From positions 187,623 through 251,622 of the forward strand of contig NW_019091513.1 in assembly GCF_001949145.1 (NCBI RefSeq): a stretch of DNA of 64,000 bases. Direction: 5' to 3'. The notes under the pieces are model-generated. The model was not told where the DNA came from, did not search any database, and saw nothing but the letters and a program-made list of their open reading frames with translations. Made by a program: the position numbers and the translations under genes. Positions 49,676-61,000 of the stretch are shown piece after piece (the stretch's first letter is position 1; every line of letters begins with the position of its first letter). The stretch is from Acanthaster planci (lineage: Eukaryota; Echinodermata; Asteroidea; Valvatida; Acanthasteridae).

Positions 49676-51248
49676 ATGGATTCTACAGCGTCAACCATTG
49701 TGGGAGTTGATCCGCCACATGTGCCTGGTCCCAACATGGATGAGCATGCTTCAGAACAAGTCAGGAAAAAGAAACCTCCGAAGACCGGTCGCGAAACACA
49801 GCCAGGAATAATTTACCTCAGTAGGATCCCAGCCTTCATGAAACCTAAACGCATTCAGCATATATTTGGCCAATACGGGGAGCTCGGAAGGACATTTCTA
49901 CAACCTGAAGGTTCGTCATTCTTTTCACAAATGTATAACTCTTCAGTGACATTTGTTCCTTTTCTTTCAGTGTTGTGATGAGCCTGCAATTTCTTTCCTT
50001 GTATTGAATTATACAAAAGACTTGGCTTGAGCAGTGTCAAAGTAAGTACAGCCGTAAATGCTCAAGTCAATTCGGGCACATATAATTGTATTTGAACAAA
50101 TAGGCCTATTGACACGCGAGCCCAAATTTCAACATATAAACCTATTCTAGATGTATCTATAGGCATTTAAGCATTTGTTAAGGCAGGACTTAGCCATTAA
50201 GTTTTTTCAAGCGCTTTAGAAATGGCCTGCCTGAACACAGCACATGAACTATAAAAAACTATGAATTTGAAAAATTAAAGACTCGTTCCGGAGTAGCTGG
50301 ATGGGCAGTCCCTTATTAAACCACAAGGTGGGAGGAAAGTCCACAAGAGGCCAGAAATTGGCAGTAACCTGAAGTTCAAGAACATGGGTAACTTCCTGAC
50401 ATAGCTGACCCTAATTGTACATTTGTAGTTTGATGAGTTGAGTATTATGAGTGTTTAAGGGGTGGAGTTGATACATCTACATGCACATGTACCTGTAGTA
50501 ACTCACTTAACATGTTCATTTTGTACCTGTTTATGTGTTTGGACTTGAGTTGCGCCACCAAAATTGGCCACTCACATCAGAGTTGATTGACACAAGCCAT
50601 TAATTTCTGGATTGATTGCACTAATGCCATTGTGCTTGATATCACCCTTGTGTAGTTGCAGTTCCATTCATGCAAAATGTTATGAAAATAGAAGCACAAC
50701 AGTGACAAAGCGTGGACAGTTAAAGGTAAACGTGTTTTGTCTATTTTACAGATAAATACACTCGTCACACTCGGAAGAAGAAAGGTGGGAACAAGGCTCG
50801 GTGCTTCTCGGAGGGATGGGTTGAATTTAAGGACAAGAAGATTGCCAAGAGAGTGGCACTGACCTTAAACAATACCAGGGTGAGTGGACGGAAACGAAGT
50901 CGATATTACGACGACTTGTGGAGTATCAAGTACCTGCATCGGTTTCAGTGGGCACATCTTGCAGGACAGCTAGAGTACGAACAGCAGGTTCAGAAACAAC
51001 GCATGCGCGCCGAGATCGTGCAAGCCAAACGAGAGACAAGCGTCTTCTTGAAAAATGTGGAGAAGAGTCAGTGGCTTGGAAGAATGGAGAGCAAGAAGAG
51101 GAAGCAAGGGAAAGAATGGACCCACCGAATACATCAGTATAAACAGCATCCTGTGGGTGATGTTAAATCACGCTCAGGCAAAGTCTCCGGAAGCTTACTG
51201 GGCAAGATTTTTGCCAAGGCCGATACAGACTCATCGGATAGACATTAA
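49676..51248 (+). CDS. ABT1: ABT1/ESF2-like RNA-binding ribosome biogenesis factor (complete, 2 exons)
   Basis: The ABT1/ESF2 family has an RRM and acts in the nucleolus in 18S rRNA processing (yeast Esf2). The vertebrate protein was also described as an activator of basal transcription. Exon 1 is 49676-49910 and exon 2 is 50752-51248, with phase 1 at the junction, giving 243 residues. The RRM begins at ~43 (PGIIYLSRIPAFMKPKRIQ, then FGQYGELGRTFLQPE). It continues in exon 2 with CFSEGWVEFKDKKIAKRVA and NNTRVSGRKRSRYYDDLW, then the family hallmark SIKYLHRFQWAHL. A long basic helix follows (QRMRAEIVQAKRET). The reading frame runs through an internal GTGAGT at ~50880 that resembles a donor. The ABT1 family needs that stretch, so it is treated as exon. 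The start is the first in-frame ATG with a short acidic/polar leader. The nearest neighbours are unrelated metabolic genes. Confidence 0.94.
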
Positions 51249-51632
51249 CGTGACAGCTTGGCAAATGTGCGCGTGCATGTATCACAGACCGCATGTTTGT
51301 GCACCAGAAAGCCTTGCTTGCATTCTGCCGGCACCATCAGACCATGGACCATGTGAATACATGTGAAGTAATTACAGTGAATTAACACATATAGAGTAGG
51401 TCATTTATGATGCTTTAGGTCCCTCAATGTCAACCTCCATGATCGTTCTAGATAGTGTGTACAAAACCGATCTACTCTTCACATGTATTGTGGGTGGCCT
51501 TCCGAGTTATGGAGACAGTTTCTTTTGCTTGCATAAGGAAGGTTGGTACCGAGTTGTGGATGCAAAAATTTGTCCATGTTTTGGTCTTCGTAACATCTAT
51601 TTGATTCAATGTGTGTAATCCCTATTACCCGG

Positions 51633-52057
51633 TTAACCCCTTCGCGCCGGGAATTTCTTTCCGAAAGCCGACTCCCAAGAATTCCAGCCTCACTTGGCCA
51701 CGAAGGCCACCTGCTAAACCGCAAATTCTCGGTTTGTGGCCCTGCGTGCTCAGCACGCTTTGAATTGCACGGCGAAAAGGCTGATTGTTCGATGGCATGC
51801 GGCTCTACTCACCCTTCCACATTCCGGTTGCCTCTTTTCAAAGTGGGAACTATTGTAAAGCTGGTGATTATGATGCAAATTCGGTCTTTTCATTTCTGGG
51901 CTACACACAAAGGCCAATTACCATAAATACAAGAGCCAGGGTCTGCCTTCTTTCACTGTGTTCGCTTGAGCGTGGGCCGAGAATAATAGCTGAAAAGCGG
52001 GCTGAGGATCTCAATTTTTATGGCGTATCTAGCCGCGTCCCGGCGTGAAGGGGTTAA
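51633..52057. mobile_element. TTAA-flanked TIR element (piggyBac-like MITE)
   Basis: The left end is TTAACCCCTTCGCGCCGGGA and the right end CCCGGCGTGAAGGGGTTAA, with arms of about 18 bp. The element is 425 bp, between ABT1 and a foldback MITE. No transposase frame was seen. Confidence 0.8.
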
Positions 52058-52099
52058 CAAGCCTAGGTACACCACCTACGACTGCAGATGTATTTATAC

Positions 52100-52276
52100 C
52101 GGCATAATATATTTGGAATAGTGTGCCTCCAAGAGTTCCCAACATGTTGGCCAATCACAACAAGCATAATCTCTCGACCCTTTCCAAACGCACATTGGGT
52201 CAACAGATTTCGTGTATTGTGATCGGCTAACGCATGGCAAACTCTTGGAGGCCCACTATTGTGAAACGCCCGTATT
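52100..52276. mobile_element. foldback MITE family A, copy 2
   Basis: The palindrome structure is the same (GTGTGCCTCCAAGAGTT near the left, AACTCTTGGAGGCCCAC near the right, ending GTGAAACGCCCGTATT). The outer left arm is eroded, so the left boundary is approximate. Confidence 0.85.
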
Positions 52277-52289
52277 GGCCTGTTTAATC

Positions 52290-52411
52290 GTGATACATGA
52301 TGATAGCCACACAATGTATGTACTGATGTATCAGTGTTTGTATCAGTGTTTGCTGCAGTGCATGCTGGGATATATTGGGTACATCAATACATGCGGCTAT
52401 CATGATTACAC
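52290..52411. mobile_element. short TIR element
   Basis: GTGATACATGATGATAGCC on the left pairs approximately with GGCTATCATGATTACAC on the right. The interior has the near-tandem TATCAGTGTTTG twice. Confidence 0.5.
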
Positions 52412-53658
52412 AGGTTTAAATTTCCAAATGTATTATAAGGGTATTGTGGTGTTTAACGGAGTGCATGCTGGGATACATTGTAGATTAGGGATCATCACAA
52501 GCAGGCTACATGGCCATCACATGCTATGAGTAGGGACAATGGCGGATGTACGAGTTACGTACATTGGATAACAAGAAAGCTTAAGGCGCAATCTTTCCAT
52601 TCCTGGTTGTGGGAGATATTCCTCTCAAGAATTAAAACAATGGTAACAAGTAACCTGCCTTCAGGAAACCTCATCTGCTGATGAGAGCAGTGGCTTTATA
52701 TGCACCAAAGACCCCTATTCTATCCCACCGTTTACTGCGATAAATACTAATATCATCAGCGAATAGGGCTATATTGTCACAAGGAATTGTTGCAGGTTTA
52801 CACAGGCTTCGATAGAAGTGGTTAAATATAAACAATATCTTGTTCTTTAGAATTCTTTAGTCCTCTTAGAAGTATGTGGTACAGTTGCAGTTCTAGAGCC
52901 AATTTTGTTTTGGGGGGCTAGACCCTTTGCACATAACGTTAGTGATCTTTGGCTACTGTGAATCCAATATTTTCCAGCCTTTGTAACTTTCCTTTGCATT
53001 TTTGGAGGGCGAGACAAGATTGTGGGGGGAGGGGGCCGAAGCCCCCCTTATTTACCAAGCCTTCAGGAGTTTGTCCAGTAATGTCAAGTCGTCATTTTGA
53101 CACTAGCTTTGTGAAAATCAGACAAGTCATTCTCGTACAAAGCCTGTTTTACAGAGATACATGTAAGTCAGTCCAAAATTTAGTTTTCCATTGATACCAA
53201 TGCATGCAGGTTGACGAGTGTGGCCAGGAGCACGACTGTTAAAACAAAAATCAAGCACCAGACTGAGTTGAAACTTCACATTTATTGTTGGTTATTAATT
53301 CAGTCTTATTCCCCTCGTGATTCACACAGTATACATGTGTATACACATACCTGCATGGTGATATTGGCTGCCATGTCCCCAGCTTGCAGATGATGGACCA
53401 TCCACAAAGTTGGAACTCAGCCAGTCATTATCGTCTATACTACAGCTGCACTGACGGGAATTCAACTCAAGTGTGTGAATAAAACATGACAAGGGACAGT
53501 CAAGTTCTTGGGGAGTGGTGTAATCTTCCCCCCCTCCCCCTCCTAGTGTGAGATGGTCCCCCAAAAAGCATGGCTTTTATTAAGAAATGAAAATAAAGAA
53601 ATGGAAACAAGCAAGAAGGAACATTTACAACGATCAAATTTTAGTTACATCCGGTGTA
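52412..53658. other. intergenic sequence between transposable elements
   Basis: No coding signal. The words GTGCATGCTGGGATA(T/C)ATTG at ~52361 and ~52460 repeat. Confidence 0.5.
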
Positions 53659-54251
53659 TTAACCACTTCCTGCCGGGGACTCCGGGATCAGAGACGTGTG
53701 GTTTATATGGGTGGCCGGGGTCTCCGAACTCAGACAAAAGAAACAGCGCCCTGTAACAAAAGACCATACTCCGAACAAAAGACCAGGCTGCTGGGCATTA
53801 CCGGCATTTTTCACTCTCAAAAGTGGTGATAATCCAGCGTTGTTTTGAAACCCTATACCAGGGCTTGGGGCATTGAGAGCGAGCGGATTACCACCGGGGA
53901 CAAAAGCTCTCCACCACCGCAGTGATGAGCAACACAGCACCGCTGCACGCTAATCTGGCCCCTATTGAAAATAGGTCAGCAGTGCACTGAGCCAGGTTCG
54001 TGAACAAAAGACAGTTACACAACACCTCACAATCTGGGCTCTGTTTACAAGGCTGCTGGCCTGGCTGAAATACTCGGGCATCAATGAAGGCCACCTGTCA
54101 ACTTACAGTAGTGCCTAAAGATTACTTGGTGCGGCTATAAACGACCGTTAAATGAAATTAATTTTTAAAGGATTTTGAAAACGGAAAAAATGATAGTCAT
54201 GCCGGCCCAGCATCATGAACATTGAAAAATGCCCCGGCACAAAGTGGTTAA
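53659..54251. mobile_element. TTAA-flanked TIR element (piggyBac-like MITE)
   Basis: The left end is TTAACCACTTCCTGCCGGGG and the right end CCCCGGCACAAAGTGGTTAA. The element is 593 bp. Its ends are related to those of the 51633 element, but the interior differs. Confidence 0.8.
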
Positions 54252-55003
54252 TCTCAAAAGAGAAGATTTTAGACAGTAATGTGGGCCCATCTACAGCCTT
54301 AGCAGGGCAACACATTCAGGAGAATATACATCTGATACATATGTACAAGTGATTCATTATCCAGTAGCCACACCAATGTCATGTCAGTTCTTACAGTTAT
54401 CGAAAAAAGCAATGTATATTCGTATTCACAATCTAAAATATTGAAAAATACACATGAATTATTCGTTAAAATATTTACTGAACATTTCAGTCATTATAGT
54501 ATTGATTTGAATAGATTAGAAAATCTCATACCTGCATAATGTAAATGTTCTCTTTTAAGGCAGTGAAAACAATGGAATGTAAAAAGGGGAAAATGGAAAT
54601 GAGTGAGGTACATGTATACCAAAAGGAGGAGATTGGCCAACGAACTTTAGAAGTCCCTCAATATTCACCCCTTGTGCCAGTGATGGTTTGTCAATTTCAT
54701 ACTGATGAGTGGTTGCCCACCCCCTTAAAAAATCCTGACAACACCCAGGATCCCATGTTGCCAATATAGTTATCAGTAGAGAACGCCAAACTGTAATAAA
54801 AGCATGGAATATTTTCAACAGATTTAAATGAGTAATTGAAATCTGCTGGATGTGTGCCATACTTAGGTGATGTCATATAAAAAGGGTTCAATTCTTCAAA
54901 AAGCCACCTCCCATCCAGCTCAGACTTGGACAGTAACGAATCTCAAAATGTAGAGTAGGAAAGTCTACATTTAAAAAAAAATCATTCGGTGAGTAGTATG
55001 GGG
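54252..55003. other. 3' flank of the pseudouridine enzyme gene
   Basis: Presumed 3'UTR. No gene was recognised. Confidence 0.5.
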
Positions 55004-58000
55004 CTAAATCTGGAGTTGTCGTGACTGCCATGAGGGAAGACCTGATTGCGTCAATGTCGATATGGTTGGTGGCACTGTGAGGTAGGACTGAATGGAAGCT
55101 CTGGCAGCAATCAAGCCAGACAGCATGCATTCGTTAGCAGAGGCTTGACGAACAATGCCTGCAAGCATCCCTCCGGCCAAGCTGAAAAGACAAGGATATA
55201 TAAAGCAACAATTGAAACACAAGCATTCATTACCAGAAGAAACTATATCTCAAAAATAAGGAGACACTTGAGAGCATACCTAAGATTGTCTCTATAATGC
55301 CAAACTATGTGCAGTAATTGGACCTGTAGCATACAGCTGCAGGTCAAACAATACCGTTACTCCTCTCTGGCCCATTTAGCATGCCAACTTTTTCCTTCAC
55401 ATTTGTGTTAGAAGTGGATTTTGTTGGAGATAAATCTAACTGTTTAGCTGCACCTGAGCGTCATCTTATGGCAGGCCTGAGCTGTGGGCTGCAACAAAGC
55501 AACAACCCAAAGAGGACGATATGTCCAGTGGCCATCCATGAAAAGGGTTGAATGACTGTAAATGGAATATGAATTGGCAACAGGTGTCAATTTGGTCGAC
55601 TTGCATGGCTGGCAAGATCAAATATTAATTATCAATGACTTCTATTTGAACAAAACATGTATGATTTACTGGTGTAAAAACTTTCAATCAAGATAATTTA
55701 ACACATAGTACATGTATGCAATATGTGATAAATTCAGATGTTGTTTTAAAACCAGCCAATCTGAGAATGCTTTACTTCTACTAAGTTCTGCAAGTTCTGA
55801 TTTATGTGTGCATCGCAACTGACCAATCTCCAGCTCCTGACACACTGGCCATCTTTTCAGCAGTGCATGCTGGGTAATGCACGGCAGACTTCCTGGAGGT
55901 GGTTTCCTACAGGGGAAAAACACACAAAATAAGACCACAACATTAAAAATCATTGAGGTCAGTTTGTAAAAAGTACGTACTAATGTCATTTTCATTCTGG
56001 AGGAAAGTACAGAATATGGAGCACTTTAATCCAAACAAAATTACTGTGGAAAATTTTTGCTATTATGCAAGTCAACCAACCCTGACTTTTGAGAGCCAAG
56101 AACTATCTGTGGAGCTCTGGGACAAAAAATGTAATTTGGTGCTTTCCCAGGACCTACAATAAACATCCACTGTGTAAATAAAAACTTGTGGTTGCACTGT
56201 GACACGAGAGTAGTACATAGAATTCTGCTTAGAAAGACGCCGTCAAATTGTATTTCTTTTCTTGTCAACATTGTTATTTCATTGTTTTTGTTCTTGTGAT
56301 CTAAGTGCATAACATACACATAGTCCTTTTGGTGTCGTAGAACCCCAGTTTTTGGAAAATATACCTGTACACTGGTTGAAAAACTACTGACTGCTTTGTG
56401 TGGCACACTGGCCTTCCAATTGGTACCATTTAATATTGTCTTCCTGAGGTAAAGCCAAGATAAAATAATCAGCTCATCAAGTGGATACAAGGAAAATATT
56501 TTTACTCTGTTCAGGCATGCAATTTGGACTTTGACAAAAAAAACAGGACATTTTAATCTTTACATGACTTAGTGCAGTGTTTTCAATTTTCAATGGCGTA
56601 AGTTTCAACTGATCAGGAAATCAGCTGATCCAGGGAAAAGTTGCATTGCCTGTCGGATGAGTTTAAATTGCCTGTCTGATGAGTTTAAACTACCTGTAGC
56701 ACTACACCCACAGATTTTACATATTTACAGAGCATCCAGTATGCTAAATAAATCCAGTTTAAATGTACTTCTGCCTCAACTTTAAATTACTTCAAATGTG
56801 ATCAGTTGTATGTACATACCGAAACTTCCCCTTGATAAAAAAAATGTTTCCATCCAATACGGCCGTTTCACAATAGTGCGCCACCAAGAGTTTGCAAGGC
56901 GTTGGCCAATCACAATGTGCGAAATTAGTCGACCCAATGCACGTTTGGAAGGGTTGACAAATTTCGCACGTTATGATTGGCCAACGCGTTGCAAACTCTT
57001 GGTGGCGCACTATTGTGAATCGCCGTATTCTGCCATGCACCAGAAAAATAAAATATGTGTATAAGTGAGCATGCACATAGTTGCAATTGCCTCCTACTTT
57101 GCTTGCTATCTGCTCTGTGTGAAAGTAAGAGATGCGGTGTAATGTGCATCCTTAAAATTCGTCATCGTGTGCTGAGTACATATAACGAATTTCTGTTGTA
57201 ATCATAGATATGAAACCAATATAATTTTAGTTTCAGCGCTATATCTCAAATTGAAATACACGACCACCATGCATGTTTCTGGTGAACGATTTCCCCCATC
57301 TGTCTCCTCTAGAGCTTTTCTGGTGAAGGGGTACTTTAAGTCCAGTGGGTAGATGCACATGTTCCTTTTGGAATGAGACAGCTGTGATGTAGTCTTTTTA
57401 GAGGCCAAATAGTTGGAACAGTGCTCGTATTCCATGATGAGATGCGTTCTAAGCCAATCGAGGTATTAAGAGTCTGGGGATGAGGTGTTATATGTGACCA
57501 GCTCTAGAAAAATGGGTCATAAGTCCCCAGATTCAGGTTCTGAGTTTTTGACATGACTGGATTCTGTACATCACAAGCTACAGTTTGATATATAAATGAC
57601 CCCTGTAGTGCGCTGCGTTCTGGATATATATAGACATTTGTATATCCATATTTTTGTTATCAATAAAAGCACCTTTCGAGAAAAAGCTCATTAAGAGCAG
57701 TACTTGGAAATACAATGCTATACAGGATTTCTTACTTAATGATCAATTTTTCATCTTTATTCATCAGTATCAATGTTTGTAGTCACACATTCTGAAAATA
57801 TAAATATTATAGAAGCTATTAAAGGAAAAGACACAAAACCTCATTTTTGAAGAAATTTTGCCCCCTTCAAATAGAACAGGCCATTAGGTGTTTTGGCACG
57901 GCACGACTTAATACATTTTTTGCAGAGAGGATCACATATATGCTTACCCTCAGTGAAGTGGAACCAACAAGGAATGGGTGATGGGCATCGGCATTCCTAC

Positions 58001-61000
58001 ACACAAGCACACCATCTTCTCCAAGAGTGACTACTACGCAGTAAATGTGATGTAATAACTTCTGGCTCAATTCTATGCTCATGTCCATTTTCTCCTGTAG
58101 TGTAAAACGATCTTGGGGCGCAAATGTAAAAATATCAGTCCATGAGAATTTTTGTTTCCATTTTTGTGCACCAACTAATATGGATGGATGGACTCGGGAA
58201 CTGTCATCTTCATACACTTTTTAACAACTCACAGGAAGCCTACCTCCGATCATTTAAGAAAAAAAACAAATACCATTCTAAACTCCATAAATACCACTGC
58301 ACTGAACTGCACAGAAGATAGAGAGTCTGTTGACCCTCAACATATTCTGTGGAGCAGGCATGCATTTGTGAGCATCATTTTGTAAATAGCTTTGTGCCTA
58401 TAATCATTATACATACTGGTATCAGGCATTTCTGTTGCTAGTCCATAACAATTCTCATGTAATTCGGTGAAGTCATCTGCATATCCTTGATGTATAGGCT
58501 TGGTCAAAAGTTACAAAGGGCAAGTTCTCAACTTGTAATTTGTAAGTTTATTCTTTCCAGTATATTTCTAAGTGATTTTACTTGAGAACCACCCACCTAC
58601 AAGACTGATTAGAGATAGTTAACTTATTAGAAATCAGACCATTTTGTAATGTACCTTGAAAGGGAGTCACTGCTTTACCGCTCAGGTGGTCAGCAATCAT
58701 GCACAGCTCCTTCACATTTGGGGAAATGTAGGACAGAGATTTCCAACAATCTGACCGAAATGGCTTGATTGACTTATCAATACAGGTGGGTTCATACCAC
58801 ACTGAATAAAAAGTCAGGAAGGAAATATTTTATTATGATAAAACAATATCTAAATATTAATGCAATAGTGATAACAAAAATGAATCTTCAAAGGAATAAA
58901 CATCAAATAAAAATAACATTGGGGGTAATCTTGCTTGTTCCCAATCAAATATAAGCGAGTGTTGAGATTAGTTGCATGCAAAATATTTGCAGATTGATGA
59001 AGGTACGTGAGTAGTAAAAACATTTATTTAAGTCAGTGACAAAACTCATTTGTTTAAGCTAATGCTTTACTGTCAACTTTAGATAGTCAAATGATGTCCT
59101 TGGTTGTTTGCCACTTATAATGAGTTTTTCCAATTTACACAAGTTTACATGCCCAACATTCTTCATTTCTTTCCTAAAAAGCAAACAGTGACTTGTCAAA
59201 ATTTTAAACTCAGGCCAGAAAGTAGGAATTCAATCAACAGTTTAACTCAAGATTTTATTGCCAAGTTTTGCTAGTTTTTGTGCCACTGTAGAAGTCAAGA
59301 ATTCACACATATGAATCTTCCTTCAAAAATACACCCATCTGTATTTCAAAGACATAAAGACTTTTATCAGTCAAGGAGAAAAGACAGCTAAAGCCGTGTT
59401 CCCATTGGACTTTTTTTGGTTAACTTACCATGACTTTCCTGTAGAATTAAAAATTAAATTCAGTGGGAACACACAGTAAACTAACGTCCCTGTCAACTTA
59501 CCAAGACTGTGGTGTAAAACTAACAGGCTGAAAAGGGTCAAGGAAGATTTCCGCGCAGCCATGGTAAGTTAGCAGGGGTGCAAAAAAGTCCAATGGGAAC
59601 AGTTCCCGTACAATGTAGATTGACCGCGACCATGCTAAACATGTGAACCAGACAACTGCTACACGGAGATTGATAGCGAGCACACGAAAATGGTTGGATG
59701 GGTTCCCATTTTCTGTGCATATTGTACAGCAGCATGCCGCGCACGCACGGTGAAACGTGCCCGGATAAAGCTATACACACACTGTGTACGGGTATAACAT
59801 CTTATTTGTTGCAGATTTGGCTGAATTCGTCTGATTTTGTCATTTTTTGACAGATTTTGTCATGATTTGTAAAGAGCAGGCAATGTAATCAGCTGGTCTT
59901 AACACGGCGAAAAAACGCTTTGTTACGGTGAAAAAAACAGGCCATGTGGGAATGCTTGGTAGATTGACATGAAGGAATGTCGCGGTAAGTTTCCTCGTAC
60001 TCGCAGAAGAAAACGTCCAATGGGAACACGGCTTTAATTATAACATTTCATCTCAGACATGATTGGATACACTGCTACAACTGGTTCATTCTCACTAGTG
60101 ATAGGTAGGTTGACAGGCTGGCACTTGCTATTATGCCACTGGAACACAAAACACCCTACATTTTTGGAGGTAATGTAGATGTAGTTACAAGTTCAGACAC
60201 AGTGCCGATGATAAATGTACATAACCTTCTCTCACACAGAACATAGGTTCCAATTCAATGAGTGAGGTTTTATTTGTTTACCTTGTTCATGTGAGTAACA
60301 GTTAATTACCTGGAATGCTATTCTGGTCGCAGAATTTGCAAACATATTCAATGGTCTCTGTTGGTATATTGCCATCAATACACACCAAAGGGGCTGATTG
60401 TAGCTCTTCCTCAAATTGAGATACCTGGTGGTATGAATTCAAGTCAGTAACAAGGAAATGATTTATTTCCACAGAACGACAAATCATTATTTTATGACTG
60501 ATCATAAACCTGCTTCAAATATCAATTCTCTATTCATAAATACCTCAGACAGTCTCCCAATTCAAAAACGTGAAACTTGACCATGCATTAACATTTGATA
60601 ATGACTGCTGAGAACTGATAATGCCCGATGCGTAAATCACATGCTGACACCTGGATACAAGACAGGTTAATTGATTCTGAATGGTCAAGAGTCTGTGTGC
60701 ACATGGCTCCCCACATGCATGCCAAGTCCATATAAGGAGATTCTTTTGGACAACTTGTACAGGGAATACTGCTATAAAATGGACCGGGGTGTTCAGGAAA
60801 ATGAAAGTAAAATTCCCTAACAAAATCATTGGAAATCCACCATATATTGACTTGGTGTCAATGTGCTTTGCCAGTCTTAAACTAACGTATAAGACCAGCT
60901 CAGGTGACTAAACACGCCCAATGACATCATGTTTTGTTTACAAGTGCGTTTTCCTATGGGTGACTGATGAACTGCATCCCACCTCACTGCAACAGAGAAA

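Noticed and set aside
50881-50886. GTGAGT resembling a splice donor inside ABT1 exon 2
   Set aside because: Splicing there would remove or displace the conserved YYDDLW..KYLHRF block, and no in-phase acceptor is evident.
55684-55995. Minus-strand frame reading KPPPGSLPCITQHALL
   Set aside because: Wrong frame of a true exon (55824-55906). The correct phase reads the PfkB VSGAGD motif.
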